NCBI RefSeq assembly: GCF_007678255.1
Contig: NZ_VEED01000005.1
Coordinates: forward strand, 260,650 to 324,649
Reading direction: 5' to 3'
Source: Bacillus sp. X1(2014)
GTDB lineage: Bacteria > Bacillota > Bacilli > Bacillales_B > DSM-18226
Length of the DNA: 64,000 bases
The position numbers were made by a program, and so were the translations under genes. How positions within the stretch are numbered: position 1 is the first letter of the stretch; each line of letters begins with the position of its first letter. Shown here one piece after another: positions 1-9,714 of the stretch. Under the pieces are notes generated by a model. The model saw only the letters and a program-made list of their open reading frames with translations, was not told the origin of the DNA and ran no database searches.

Positions 1-606
1 GGTACCGACCATACTAACAGTAAAAATCGGATTAGTTTTCTTTCGGTTATGATTTACCAGTTTAACCCCATTGTGCACGACGATGAACTTTCCCTTCTGT
101 TTAGGAAAAATCGCTCCATACTTATCTGATAAGGCATGGGAAACGACAATAATTTTATCCGCTGCAGTTACTGCCACTTTTCCTAAAAGATTATTCAGTT
201 GTTCTTCTCCATGGATATGCCAAATGACCTTTCGTCCTAGCAGTCTTGCTAACCAGCCAATAATTAACTGGGAACGGAATTGACTTGTATAGACAAGGTC
301 AATCCGATGACGAAGGATAAAGGAAAGAACATTAAAAAGGTGGGGGAGTATATTCACTAATTGAGAAAATAAAAAAAGAAATCCAGTTTTGACTTGTCCT
401 TTTCGAACCTTATTTACGGCTTGATTAATAGGAAGCAGTGTAACTGTTTTTCCTTGGGCTTTTACTCTACTGTTCATGGGTCCGTCTGTTGAAGTCAAAA
501 AGAAGGTTTCCATTGACTCCTGTTCAAGGGCAACGAGAAGCTCGAGTTCGCATTTTTGAGCTCCTCCCCATTCAGGCCGGCTTTCATAAAAAAGTATCCG
601 TTTCAC
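1..606 (-). CDS. GT4-type glycosyltransferase, C-terminus cut off by window edge
   Basis: The minus strand is open from a GTG at 606 to base 1 (202 codons, no stop), so the gene continues beyond the window. The visible part is the N-terminal Rossmann half of a GT-B glycosyltransferase. It has a WGGAQ acceptor-side loop at residues 13-17, a hydrophobic stretch around 75-98, HIHGEE at 130-135 and IVVSHALSDKYG near 153-164, as in GT4 enzymes that add a sugar to a lipid-linked polysaccharide precursor. The GTG is chosen because it follows the stop of the sugar transferase by 4 bases, with AAAGGA about 12 bases upstream. Coupling to the priming transferase indicates an exopolysaccharide or capsule operon. 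The donor sugar cannot be read from the sequence. Confidence 0.8.
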   Translation of the reverse strand, partial: MKRILFYESRPEWGGAQKCELELLVALEQESMETFFLTSTDGPMNSRVKAQGKTVTLLPINQAVNKVRKGQVKTGFLFLFSQLVNILPHLFNVLSFILRHRIDLVYTSQFRSQLIIGWLARLLGRKVIWHIHGEEQLNNLLGKVAVTAADKIIVVSHALSDKYGAIFPKQKGKFIVVHNGVKLVNHNRKKTNPIFTVSMVGT

Positions 607-610
607 TTAT

Positions 611-1249
611 TTATCGCCATCCTTTTGCGAACAAAATAACTGGGATTGATTTCATAATAATCTTTAAATCTAGCGATATTGAAAAATTGCTAATATAGAA
701 TAAATCTAGAGCTAATTTCTCTTTATGATCGAGGTCATAGCCGCCGTTAATTTGCGCCCATCCGGTAATCCCTGGCTTCACTAGAAGTCGGTTACGAAAA
801 TCCGGAAGATCTTTTTCAAAGTCTTCAATGAAGATTAATCGTTCAGGGCGTGGGCCTATCAGCGACATTTCACCGCGCAGAATATTAATAAATTGAGGGA
901 TTTCATCAATGCGGTATTTCCGTAAGTAACGTCCTACTCTAGTAATCCTAGAATCATTTTCGTTTGCCCACTGGGGACCATTCTTCTCTGCGTCACTTCG
1001 CATCGTCCGGAACTTTATAATGAAAAAGGGTTTTCCGTTAACCCCAATTCGCTCTTGTTGATAAAAGACAGGTCCTGGTGAGTCAATTTTCAGGAGTACT
1101 GCAACAACAACAAAAATTGGGGAAAGAATAAATAAGGCACCAAGACTAAAAATAGAATCTAATATTTGCTTGAAAATATAATAAACTGGTTTGGTTTTAT
1201 TGTTTTCTATCACTAAGATTGGATCAATTGCAGGCTTCATCTCACTCAC
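611..1249 (-). CDS. Priming sugar transferase (undecaprenyl-phosphate glycosyl-1-phosphate transferase family)
   Basis: This 212-residue protein belongs to the bacterial sugar transferase family (EpsL/WcaJ C-terminal type). The family moves a sugar 1-phosphate from a nucleotide sugar to undecaprenyl phosphate at the membrane, which starts repeat-unit assembly. One membrane segment lies at about 29-53. The family motifs follow in order: KFRTM at 79-83, DEIPQ at 115-119, GPRPE at 132-136 and KPGITGWAQ at 158-166. The length matches the short form without the N-terminal membrane domain. The start is an ATG after a GGGTGAGTGAG ribosome site. The downstream glycosyltransferase begins 4 bases after its stop, so the two form an operon. 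The sugar specificity is not known. Confidence 0.92.
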   Translation of the reverse strand: MSEMKPAIDPILVIENNKTKPVYYIFKQILDSIFSLGALFILSPIFVVVAVLLKIDSPGPVFYQQERIGVNGKPFFIIKFRTMRSDAEKNGPQWANENDSRITRVGRYLRKYRIDEIPQFINILRGEMSLIGPRPERLIFIEDFEKDLPDFRNRLLVKPGITGWAQINGGYDLDHKEKLALDLFYISNFSISLDLKIIMKSIPVILFAKGWR

Positions 1250-1341
1250 CCTTATAATTAATAGTTAAAGGCATATTTTTTGACAATTATATTTTTTTAT
1301 AAATTATATTACAAAAGAACTAGCTTATCTATATACAAATG

Positions 1342-1351
1342 TAACCGGTTA
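1342..1351. promoter_or_regulatory. Perfect 10-bp palindrome upstream of the sugar transferase
   Basis: TAACCGGTTA is a perfect palindrome about 95 bases upstream of the sugar transferase start, in an otherwise AT-rich intergenic stretch. It looks like an operator for a dimeric regulator, but no known consensus is claimed. Confidence 0.25.
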
Positions 1352-1423
1352 TAAATTTTGCAGGCAAAAATGCATGCTGACAAGTCGTTTAACGTATGTA
1401 GGTAATTAGTTCCAATAGGGAAA

Positions 1424-1472
1424 AGGGATTGTCCACCCACCATTTACAAGTTGGGCTAAGACAATCCCTTCG
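1424..1472 (-). terminator. Terminator of the HupE-type gene
   Basis: Read on the minus strand, AAGGGATTGTC pairs with GACAATCCCTT across a long loop that can itself pair partly, and a short T-rich run follows. It lies just after the stop of the minus-strand HupE/UreJ gene. Confidence 0.6.
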
Positions 1473-1480
1473 TATCTTTA

Positions 1481-2689
1481 CTATAGAAAGAGCCGTTCCA
1501 CGAGCCAAATTGCCCCTAAAGCCACAATTGCATATGAACCATAGGTGACGATTTTTTTTGAGTTTCTTAGTTTGAACATAAATGATAAAATTGGCAGCAA
1601 CAGTAGGACAAGTAAAAGCTGCACCGTTTCGATCCCGAGATTGAAATTAAGCAATGCGACGGCGAGATGACTTTTGGGAATCGACATTTCGCGAAGTATA
1701 CTGGCGAAACCAAGTCCATGAATTAAACCGAACAAGAAGGTGATACTCCAACGGCGGCGGATTTCTTTTCTGAAAATATTTTCTGCGGCGACATAACAAA
1801 TACTAAAAGCAATCGTTGCCTCGACAAATCGAGAGGGCAGTGTCACCCAGCCTAATACGGCCATGCTAAGGGTAATACTGTGTGCAATCGTGAAAGAGGT
1901 GACTATGGCTGCATATTGCTTAAAGGTTTGCTTCCGCAATAACAAGGCAAATAGAAATAATAAATGGTCATAACCAGTTATAATGTGCAAGGTTCCCAGT
2001 TTGAAAAAAGAAAACCAGGAAGAGGTTGATGACTTCCCCACTGGATTTGCTGCCTCAGGTTGTTTCTCAACAGGTTCTTGCTGGATCGTCGGACCTTGTC
2101 CCTGTTCTTGCTGGACCTCAGTTAAAAGAATCGTCCAAGTCCGTTCCTGCCCTTGTAGTACAGCTTCACTAGATTGGTCCATATAAGATGCAGAAATTAA
2201 ATCAACATAATTCGTTCCTGTATCTTTAAAATAAAAGCCATCATTATAAACGATCGTGTCTCCAGCCGAAAAGGCCGAAAAGGTCATGGTTGTGGAAAGA
2301 AACTCTTTATTTTCCTTTTTAACCAGCTTCATTGTCCCCACTGTAGGAGTTACTTCTTTGTTGTTCCTGTCCAATGTCAAACCTTCAGTAATTAATTCCT
2401 CAATATGATGTCTATTTTTTTCTATTTCAGATTTTTCAAGTACCCAGTTTTTATTTAGGTCAATATCGGGTAATAGTTCTATAAGGGATAAAGTATCAAG
2501 AGTAAAGACCAATTCAGTTTTCTTTTCAGCCATCGTTATTTTTGTATAACTAGCACTATATGCATGGGCATTGGCGAGTTTCGGGAAACAAATTAGGGTA
2601 ATAAGAAGGATGGATAAAAAACTACAGAAATAACGGTTTCTATCAAAAAAACTCATATTTCGTCGAATTTTGTATGAAAATGAAAGCAC
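1481..2689 (-). CDS. HupE/UreJ-family membrane protein
   Basis: The protein has 402 residues from a GTG at 2689. A signal peptide ends near ANAHA (about residue 44). The extracytoplasmic domain that follows contains an EF-hand-like DIDLNKNWVLEKSE near 76-89, and a proline/glutamine-rich linker leads to a C-terminal half with six or seven membrane segments (GYDHLLFLFALLL, GLIHGLGFA). The HupE/UreJ_2 family is named for nickel-related proteins, but its function in Bacilli is not established. An open frame runs back to 3004, but that would overlap the divergent gene at 2964. The GTG is preferred because a perfect AGGAGG lies 6 bases upstream and it gives a normal signal peptide. Confidence 0.8.
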   Translation of the reverse strand: MLSFSYKIRRNMSFFDRNRYFCSFLSILLITLICFPKLANAHAYSASYTKITMAEKKTELVFTLDTLSLIELLPDIDLNKNWVLEKSEIEKNRHHIEELITEGLTLDRNNKEVTPTVGTMKLVKKENKEFLSTTMTFSAFSAGDTIVYNDGFYFKDTGTNYVDLISASYMDQSSEAVLQGQERTWTILLTEVQQEQGQGPTIQQEPVEKQPEAANPVGKSSTSSWFSFFKLGTLHIITGYDHLLFLFALLLRKQTFKQYAAIVTSFTIAHSITLSMAVLGWVTLPSRFVEATIAFSICYVAAENIFRKEIRRRWSITFLFGLIHGLGFASILREMSIPKSHLAVALLNFNLGIETVQLLLVLLLLPILSFMFKLRNSKKIVTYGSYAIVALGAIWLVERLFL

Positions 2690-2883
2690 AATGAACCTCC
2701 TGGATATTATTTTAAAATAATTAGCGGAATTTACCAAAATTGTTAATAAGGGCAAAACCTCCTTAATATAATCACATTTTATCCCTATTTGTATACAGTA
2801 TTGAAAATTATTTTGGCTATTTAGAAATAATTGTATAAATATTTCTGTATCAAAAGTACTGAAAATTTTGTAGAATTGTAGAG

Positions 2884-2892
2884 TGATATAAT
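2884..2892 (+). promoter_or_regulatory. Extended -10 promoter of the giant secreted protein
   Basis: TGATATAAT is an extended -10 (TGN-TATAAT) about 70 bases before the start at 2964. No good -35 is visible. Just upstream lies TGTAGAA, one mismatch from a Spo0A box. Confidence 0.45.
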
Positions 2893-2963
2893 ACCTTGGT
2901 GTGAAAGCAATGTAAGCGTTTTTTACTAGGGTAAATGAAATTACTACAAAGGGTGGTAGATGG

Positions 2964-5900
2964 ATGAAAGATAGACATAGGAAGTTTAAGCGCTGGACAA
3001 GCACGTCTATGGCAGCACTTCTCTTGGTCAGTACCTTTTTGCCAAGTGGTCTAATTACTAGGGCACATGCAGATATGGCTGATCATATCGTTATCTCCCA
3101 GGTTTTTGGTGGCGGGGGTAATGGTTCAGGTAGTACAGCAGCTCCATATAATAAAGATTTTATTGAGCTTTATAATCCGACTGATCAACCAGTTGATCTA
3201 ACAGGATGGTCTGTTCAATATGCCTCATCAGGGGGAACGGGTTGGACACCAACTCCATTAGCTGGAATAATTCCAGCCCATGGGTATTACCTAATTTCGG
3301 AAGGTGGCGGTGCATCAGGGGTAAATCTTCCAACTCCTGAAGCTTCAGGTGCGATTGCCATGTCCGGTACTGCTGGTAAGGTTGCTTTATTTAAAGATAA
3401 AACCACAGCAGCTTCAGGTGCTAAACCAATTGAAGCAGTAGATTTCGTCGGTTTCGGAACTGCGACTGCTTTTGAAGGATCTGGCCCAACAAAAGCTCCA
3501 TCCAATACTACAAGCGTCCAACGTCGTCCATATGCAAACACGGATCCAGCGCCTGGTAAAGGAAATGCTTGGGATACAGACGATAACGCAGCAGACTTTT
3601 ATGTAGGACCAGTCGCTGCACCAAGAAACACAGCAAGCACTCCTGAAGCCCCAATGGTTCCAGTGATTAGTTTGCAGCCAAAAGGAAATACGATTCAATT
3701 TTTACAACAACAGGATAATGCAGTAACAGTTAAAGGTGGAGCCCTAGCTGCAGAACCTGGCTCAACTGTGAAGGTATATGAAACAGCAGCAAAGGGAACA
3801 GCCCTTGGCACAGCTACAGCAACAGCTGACGGTTCCTTTGAAATCAGCTTCACAGAAACTACAGCGCTTCCATCTGTTTATGTGTCAGCTAAACAAGGCG
3901 ATATGGACGAAAGTGCGGCTATTCAAATTGATGTAGCCAAAGCATCATCAAATGTTGCTGTTGATAAATTAAACTACATGGTAACAAGTGGTACAGGTAC
4001 ATTAATCGGTAATGCAGCTGCAGCAATTAAGGATTCAATCATCAAGGTATATCCAAATGAATCAGCAAATGCATCTGAACTTCTGGCAACTGCAACAGCA
4101 GGGGCAACAGGAGATTTTAATATTAAAATTAACAACAATGCTCCTGATAAAGTGTATGTAACACAGCAAACAAGCACAACCAAAGGGATCATGCTTCCAA
4201 GTGCTCCTGTATCAATTGAGAAAGCAGTATTAACTACAATCACTCCACTTAACGAAGTGAAAGCAACGGACTCAAAAGGGATTTTAACGAACCTAAACGG
4301 GTTCTTCACAGTGGAAGGTGTAGTAACGATTCAAAACGGTATTCTTGGTACGCAGAAAAATAACTTCTATATCCAAGATGCAACTGGCGGTATCAATGTT
4401 TTTGGAAGTTTTGATTCGGGTCTTACCGTTCAGCGCGGTGACAAGTTACGCGTAACAGGTAAAGTCATTGTTTATAACGGTATGACTGAGTTTGAACCAA
4501 CCGCGATTCAAAAACTTGAAGAAGGCCAGGCCCTTCCAACCGTTAAAGACATCACTATTCTTGATTTAAATACGTTTGCAACAGCTGAACCGCTTGAAGG
4601 AAGCTTAGTTTCAGTAACAGGTAAAGTTTCAGCAGTAGCAGCAACAGGTGCCAATTATAACGTAACCTTAGTGGATGAAAATACAAAAGCCACTACAATC
4701 CGTGTAATGGGTGCTACTGGCATCAAACCAGATACAGATTTAGTCATCGGTAAAAGCTATACGATTACAGGTATCGTTGGACAATACACAACGAATGCCA
4801 CTCATGTAAATGGATATCAAGTATTCCCACGTGATGTGAAAGATATTGCTTCGATTTTAGGAATCTCACACACTGCATTAACAGAAGTGTATAAAGGTAC
4901 AAATGTTGAATTCGTTGCCAATGCTGATGGTGCAGAAGCAGTAACTGTGTACTATCGTGCAAAGGGAGCAACTGATTATACTTCATTAGTAATGGGGAAT
5001 GACAGCAATGGTCGTTACACAGCAACATTGGATACAGCGAATGTTCCAGTAAATGGCTTTGAGTACTATATCGAAGCAAAAGCTGGTACAAAGGTACAGT
5101 CCACTGGTACAAGTGCAGCACCGTATGCAGTCTCTTTAATTGAGGATACAACTGGTCCAGCATTCAGCGGAGAGACACCTCAAAAAGATGCAAAGGTAGA
5201 AACGCCCCATCCAGAAATTACAGCTTTAATTAATGACCCTAGTGGTGTCGATGAAGCATCCGTTCAACTTTGGTTAGATGGCAAAGAACTGAAGTCTCCA
5301 GAGGCTGCCATTACAAGAATGCAGGTAAAATATACACCAACAGAAGATCTTTCAATTGGTGTTCATACAGTTAAAGTATCTGCAGCTGACTTAAAAGGAA
5401 ATACGAATACAAAAGAGTGGACATTTGAAATTGTTCCTCGTTTTGATGGCGGGAACCACTATCGTGGAACAACACACAACCACACCAACATCTCACATGA
5501 TGGTGCAGGTACACCAGAAGATGCATTAAAAGCAGGTCAAAAATATAATTACGACTGGTTTGCCTTCTCAGATCACTCGCACGATATTGATCCTGAAAAA
5601 TTAGGAACAGATACAGTCAATCGTAAAGCAAAAGATGGCACAACTGTCATGCAAGAACGTTCCGGTGGAACGCAGTGGCAAACAACGAAAGACCTTGCTA
5701 CAAAATATACAAAGAATGGTGAATATGTTGTATTCCCAGCATTTGAAATGACTTCAACCACATGGGGTCACTCAAACATCTTTGGAACAGAGAATTTTAT
5801 CGACCGTAACATTAACGGGAAGCAATACCAAGACTTAAGTCAGTATTATGCATGGGTATTAACGTATGACAATATCGTTGGTCAATTTAACCACCCTGAT

Positions 5901-8900
5901 ATGTCAGCCAATGCTTTTAATAACTTTAAACCATACAACAGCGATGTAGATAAATTATTTACGATGCTAGAAGTTGGTAACGGTTCTGGTCACTATGGCT
6001 ACGCCAATGCCGAAGCAAAATATTTCTCAACTCTAGATTTAGGCTGGCACCTTGCTCCTACGTATGGTGAAGATAACCATGAAGGAACATGGGGGCAAAT
6101 CAATGCCCGTACGGTAATCGTTGCAGACGATCTTTCTCAAGATTCCTTAATGAACTCCATGCGTAATATGCGCGTGTACATGGAAGAAGATCCGAACTTC
6201 ACATTAGATGTATCTGCCAATGGCTATTATATGGGTTCAACTGTAGATAGTAAGAAACTAAGCTTTAATATTAAGGGAAGTGACTTAGTAGCGGAAACGA
6301 AAAATAGCACAGACTATGATTATCTTCCAGCATCTTATAAGTCAGATGATAGAATTGCTAAAGTTGAATTAATCTCAAACGGCAGTAAAGTAGTCGACTC
6401 TATTACACCAATGGAAAAAGACTTTACTTGGACACCAGAATATACAGTAACAGGCGGCCAACAATGGTTTGTTGTTAAAGTTACTCAAATGGATGGCGAA
6501 CGTATTTATTCTTCACCAATCTGGTCTAAAGAAGAATCTGTCGATGTAAAAGTTAACAGCATTGATATTGACGGAGGAGTCATCGTTGGCGGCAACCCTG
6601 CTACATTAAAAGCAACAGTTGCGAACAATGGTACTGAAGTCGTGAAAAACCTAGAAGTAGATTTCTATTACGATGAAGTCAAAACTGAGAATCTTATTGG
6701 TACAAACAATATCACTTCGATTCTATCCAAGACTTCAGCAACAGCTACTGCTACATGGGCAAGCCCAATTAAAGGCGATCATAAGTTAATTGCCGTTGTA
6801 ACTTCCTTAGATGGACTGAATCTTGGTGATGTTCAATTCTCATTACCAGTAAAGATTAAAGAGCCACTTGGAATTAAGGTGTTAATCGATGCTAACCATA
6901 ACAACGAAAACACAAGTACAGATGGTGGAACGTATAAGGATAACTTAAAAGCCTTTACGCTAATGCTTCAAAAAGAAGGATACACAGTTGCTGAAAATAA
7001 AACAGCACTAACAGATGAAGTATTAAGCACTGTAAAAGTATTAGTCATTACACATGGAAAAGCTTTAACAACGGATGAACAAGCCGCCGTTGCAAAGTTT
7101 GTGAAAAATGGCGGTTCCTTATTAATGGCTGGTAAGAGCAATAACAGTACAGACCCTACCATTAATAACGGAGTACTAAGCGAAATTGGATCAGCTATCC
7201 GTATGGGTAATGATGGCGTATTTGATGATAGTAAGAGTGGAAATTTCTGGAGTGATCCAGCTGTCAGCCCGTATGCAGTCAGAGTACATCCAGGATTAGT
7301 ACCCAACCATATAACTGACCGCGTATCGTTTGTCGATTATTACAGTGGAACAAGTTTATCTGGGGCGGATAATAAGGCATTAACCCAATCAGATAAAGTA
7401 ACCATCCTTGCAAAAGGTAATGAAACAACGTACCAAGGAAAAGTTTTAGGCGGATACACCTATGATGCCGTTTCTGATGCAACAGGCGGTTCAGCCATTC
7501 CATTAATTGCCTCTGAAGAAATTGGCGAAAATGGACGAATCGTTGTTTCAGGGATGAACATCTTTAATGATAAGCAGATGGATGAATCTTATGAACCAAA
7601 GGGTAACGACGAATTAATTTTTAACTCAGTCAATTGGTTGGCACATCGTGAAATGAGAGTTCAAAATATCGCAGATGTACGTAAACTGGCTGATGATACA
7701 GATGTAGTGGTAGAAGGAACTGTTACAACTGGAGCAGGTGTGTTCTTTGATGCGTTCAACTTACAAGATGAGACTGGCGGCATCATGGCTTACCTTGAAG
7801 TTCCAGATGGTTCGTTAAAACCAGGTGACAAAGTACGTGTTTATGGCCACATAAAGAGATTTGATAATAATATTGAATTAGAGTTTACTAGCTTTGCAAA
7901 AGATGTTATTAAACTTGGATCAGGTGATCCTGTCCAACCGAAACTAGTACCAACTGGCGAAGCAACTTCTGCTGCCAACCAAGGGTTCCTAGTTAAAGTT
8001 AAAGGTCAAGTCGTATCAAAGTTTGATGAAAATTCTTATGTCATCAATGATGGTTCTGGTGATGTGTTAGTGTTCACGGATGGATACATTGTGAACCAAA
8101 GCAATGTTCAGGTACCAGTTCTTAAAACGGGTGATACCTTAGAAGCAGTTGGTTTATCTGGTGCTTTTGCACAAGGTACACGAATCCGTGTAAGAGATAC
8201 AAGAGAGTTAGTTGGAACGGTAGCTAGTCCTGCAGGTCAAGGAAAACTAGTAATCGGTGAAAAGCCTGCAGCATCCCTAACATTCAGTCTTTATTCTAAA
8301 GGTGAACAAGTTTGGTATGATTTCACTACGGATGCTAATGGAGAGTTTACACATCATCTTCCAGATGGTGAATACAAAGTTGAAGGTATTTGGGCAGATC
8401 CAACGTGGTATCCACTTGGTAAAACGTATATGATTAAAGACGGCTTATTGAATGGCACAGACCCATTCATGATCGATGCTTTGGATTACGACGCCCCAGC
8501 ACCTGAACAAGGAAATTGGAGCGTAACAGGGAAACTTGTGAATGGAAGTAATGCGTTAACAAACATTCCATTCAGTATCCATTCATCAGATGGAACCAAG
8601 TGGTATGATACGAAATCCGATAAAACTGGGAAATTTGTCTTTAATTTACCGGATGGCAGCTACCAAGTGGACGGAATCTGGGTAGATTCAGAAAGCAAGT
8701 GGTATGAGTTACATCAACAGTTCGTTGTAAAAGACGGAACGTTGGAGGGTTCTTCGGAATTACTCTTTGATGTGAAACAAACAGCCAGCAAAAATGTGAC
8801 TGGAACACTTACCAATGGGACTAAAACGTTAAATGATACCATCTTCAGTGTTCATACGACGACTGGAGAAGAAAGATGGTATGACGCACAAACAGATGAA

Positions 8901-9323
8901 AATGGTAACTTCGGTATTAACCTTCCAAACGGTTCTTATAAAATAGAAGGTATTTGGTCCGCGATGGAAGGGAAATGGTATGTTTTAGAAAAAGAATTTA
9001 CTGTTTCTGGCACATCCACACTAAATATTGATGTTGTTACTGATGGGCCAGCAGTGGAAGCACCAACTGTTTCTGGTACCCTAACAAAAGGGAACACGGC
9101 TTTATCGAATGTTATATTCAGTATTCACACCACGACTGGCGAAGAAAAATGGTACGATACGGTAACAGATGCAAATGGTAACTTTAGCTTTGCAGGCTTA
9201 TCGAACGGAACATACAAGCTAGAAGGTATTTGGCTGAGTACAGAAGGAAAATGGTATAGCTTACAAAAGGAATTTACTGTTAATAACACTACTCAATTAA
9301 ATATTGATGTATTAGCACAATAA
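2964..9323 (+). CDS. Giant secreted modular PHP-domain hydrolase (CehA/McbA-like)
   Basis: The protein has 2119 residues and a signal peptide cut near RAHA-DM (about residue 37). Modules in order: a lamin-tail domain (about 40-225); Ig-like repeats (230-410); OB-fold repeats like those in YhcR-type nucleases (about 426-630); Ig-like repeats to about 825; a PHP-type metallohydrolase domain (about 831-1080); a DUF4350/GATase-like domain (about 1302-1560); OB folds (1563-1755); and four C-terminal repeats of about 70-100 residues, each with a WYD...GIW...WY pattern. Candidate metal ligands in the PHP part are THNHT, DHSH, FEMTSTTWGHS, FNHPD and GEDNHEG. The family hydrolyses phosphoesters or related bonds, so a role on extracellular DNA or phosphate esters is inferred. 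No sortase motif or membrane anchor is visible. A ribosome site (AAAGGGTGG) precedes the ATG. Confidence 0.85.
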   Translation: MKDRHRKFKRWTSTSMAALLLVSTFLPSGLITRAHADMADHIVISQVFGGGGNGSGSTAAPYNKDFIELYNPTDQPVDLTGWSVQYASSGGTGWTPTPLAGIIPAHGYYLISEGGGASGVNLPTPEASGAIAMSGTAGKVALFKDKTTAASGAKPIEAVDFVGFGTATAFEGSGPTKAPSNTTSVQRRPYANTDPAPGKGNAWDTDDNAADFYVGPVAAPRNTASTPEAPMVPVISLQPKGNTIQFLQQQDNAVTVKGGALAAEPGSTVKVYETAAKGTALGTATATADGSFEISFTETTALPSVYVSAKQGDMDESAAIQIDVAKASSNVAVDKLNYMVTSGTGTLIGNAAAAIKDSIIKVYPNESANASELLATATAGATGDFNIKINNNAPDKVYVTQQTSTTKGIMLPSAPVSIEKAVLTTITPLNEVKATDSKGILTNLNGFFTVEGVVTIQNGILGTQKNNFYIQDATGGINVFGSFDSGLTVQRGDKLRVTGKVIVYNGMTEFEPTAIQKLEEGQALPTVKDITILDLNTFATAEPLEGSLVSVTGKVSAVAATGANYNVTLVDENTKATTIRVMGATGIKPDTDLVIGKSYTITGIVGQYTTNATHVNGYQVFPRDVKDIASILGISHTALTEVYKGTNVEFVANADGAEAVTVYYRAKGATDYTSLVMGNDSNGRYTATLDTANVPVNGFEYYIEAKAGTKVQSTGTSAAPYAVSLIEDTTGPAFSGETPQKDAKVETPHPEITALINDPSGVDEASVQLWLDGKELKSPEAAITRMQVKYTPTEDLSIGVHTVKVSAADLKGNTNTKEWTFEIVPRFDGGNHYRGTTHNHTNISHDGAGTPEDALKAGQKYNYDWFAFSDHSHDIDPEKLGTDTVNRKAKDGTTVMQERSGGTQWQTTKDLATKYTKNGEYVVFPAFEMTSTTWGHSNIFGTENFIDRNINGKQYQDLSQYYAWVLTYDNIVGQFNHPDMSANAFNNFKPYNSDVDKLFTMLEVGNGSGHYGYANAEAKYFSTLDLGWHLAPTYGEDNHEGTWGQINARTVIVADDLSQDSLMNSMRNMRVYMEEDPNFTLDVSANGYYMGSTVDSKKLSFNIKGSDLVAETKNSTDYDYLPASYKSDDRIAKVELISNGSKVVDSITPMEKDFTWTPEYTVTGGQQWFVVKVTQMDGERIYSSPIWSKEESVDVKVNSIDIDGGVIVGGNPATLKATVANNGTEVVKNLEVDFYYDEVKTENLIGTNNITSILSKTSATATATWASPIKGDHKLIAVVTSLDGLNLGDVQFSLPVKIKEPLGIKVLIDANHNNENTSTDGGTYKDNLKAFTLMLQKEGYTVAENKTALTDEVLSTVKVLVITHGKALTTDEQAAVAKFVKNGGSLLMAGKSNNSTDPTINNGVLSEIGSAIRMGNDGVFDDSKSGNFWSDPAVSPYAVRVHPGLVPNHITDRVSFVDYYSGTSLSGADNKALTQSDKVTILAKGNETTYQGKVLGGYTYDAVSDATGGSAIPLIASEEIGENGRIVVSGMNIFNDKQMDESYEPKGNDELIFNSVNWLAHREMRVQNIADVRKLADDTDVVVEGTVTTGAGVFFDAFNLQDETGGIMAYLEVPDGSLKPGDKVRVYGHIKRFDNNIELEFTSFAKDVIKLGSGDPVQPKLVPTGEATSAANQGFLVKVKGQVVSKFDENSYVINDGSGDVLVFTDGYIVNQSNVQVPVLKTGDTLEAVGLSGAFAQGTRIRVRDTRELVGTVASPAGQGKLVIGEKPAASLTFSLYSKGEQVWYDFTTDANGEFTHHLPDGEYKVEGIWADPTWYPLGKTYMIKDGLLNGTDPFMIDALDYDAPAPEQGNWSVTGKLVNGSNALTNIPFSIHSSDGTKWYDTKSDKTGKFVFNLPDGSYQVDGIWVDSESKWYELHQQFVVKDGTLEGSSELLFDVKQTASKNVTGTLTNGTKTLNDTIFSVHTTTGEERWYDAQTDENGNFGINLPNGSYKIEGIWSAMEGKWYVLEKEFTVSGTSTLNIDVVTDGPAVEAPTVSGTLTKGNTALSNVIFSIHTTTGEEKWYDTVTDANGNFSFAGLSNGTYKLEGIWLSTEGKWYSLQKEFTVNNTTQLNIDVLAQ

Positions 9324-9335
9324 GTTCTGTTGGTT

Positions 9336-9368
9336 AGGGTAGAAATCATTGGTTTCTACCCTTTTTTA
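9336..9368 (+). terminator. Terminator after the giant secreted protein
   Basis: A perfect stem GGGTAGAAA/TTTCTACCC is followed by a run of T, 13 bases after the stop. Confidence 0.9.
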
Positions 9369-9388
9369 TTTATTTCCCTCGATACTTT

Positions 9389-9492
9389 GTCGAATTTTGT
9401 AAAATTATCATGTAATGTGTCGTATAATTTTCGACATTTTATTCAATTAATATGAGAAAATAGTAATGGCTGTCCTAGAATTGTAGTATAAT
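9389..9492 (+). promoter_or_regulatory. Promoter region of the surface-glycan operon with two Spo0A boxes
   Basis: The 390-base gap before the operon holds a perfect Spo0A box TGTCGAA (9389-9395) and an inverted perfect box TTCGACA (9430-9436). A TATAAT (9423-9428) lies between them and touches the second box. TGTCG and CGACA also form an inverted repeat around this -10. A second TATAAT lies at 9487-9492. No clear TTGACA is seen. The rest of the gap is AT-rich without a gene. Confidence 0.5.
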
Positions 9493-9714
9493 TTTAAGTG
9501 CTTTATGTCTTTAGGATTACGAAATTAGTTGTATTTAACTAATTGGTAATTGATTGTAAAATGTGTATTTCATTTTAATCCGTAGGAATAACGAGTAAGA
9601 TAATAAATAGGATTTACATTTACTTACAAATGTGTTAAAAAGTCATTTCAATCGAATGGAATTAACTTTCTTCCTATTAGAAATTAAGGATATTTAAAAG
9701 GTGGTAACTAGTTA

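Noticed and set aside
2690..3004. Upstream extension of the HupE/UreJ reading frame to an ATG at 3004
   Set aside because: It would overlap the start of the divergent giant gene, adds a sequence unlike the family, and a perfect AGGAGG precedes the GTG at 2689.
4765..5163. Several antisense ORFs within the giant gene
   Set aside because: They mirror the codon pattern of the giant gene and lack ribosome sites and protein-like composition.
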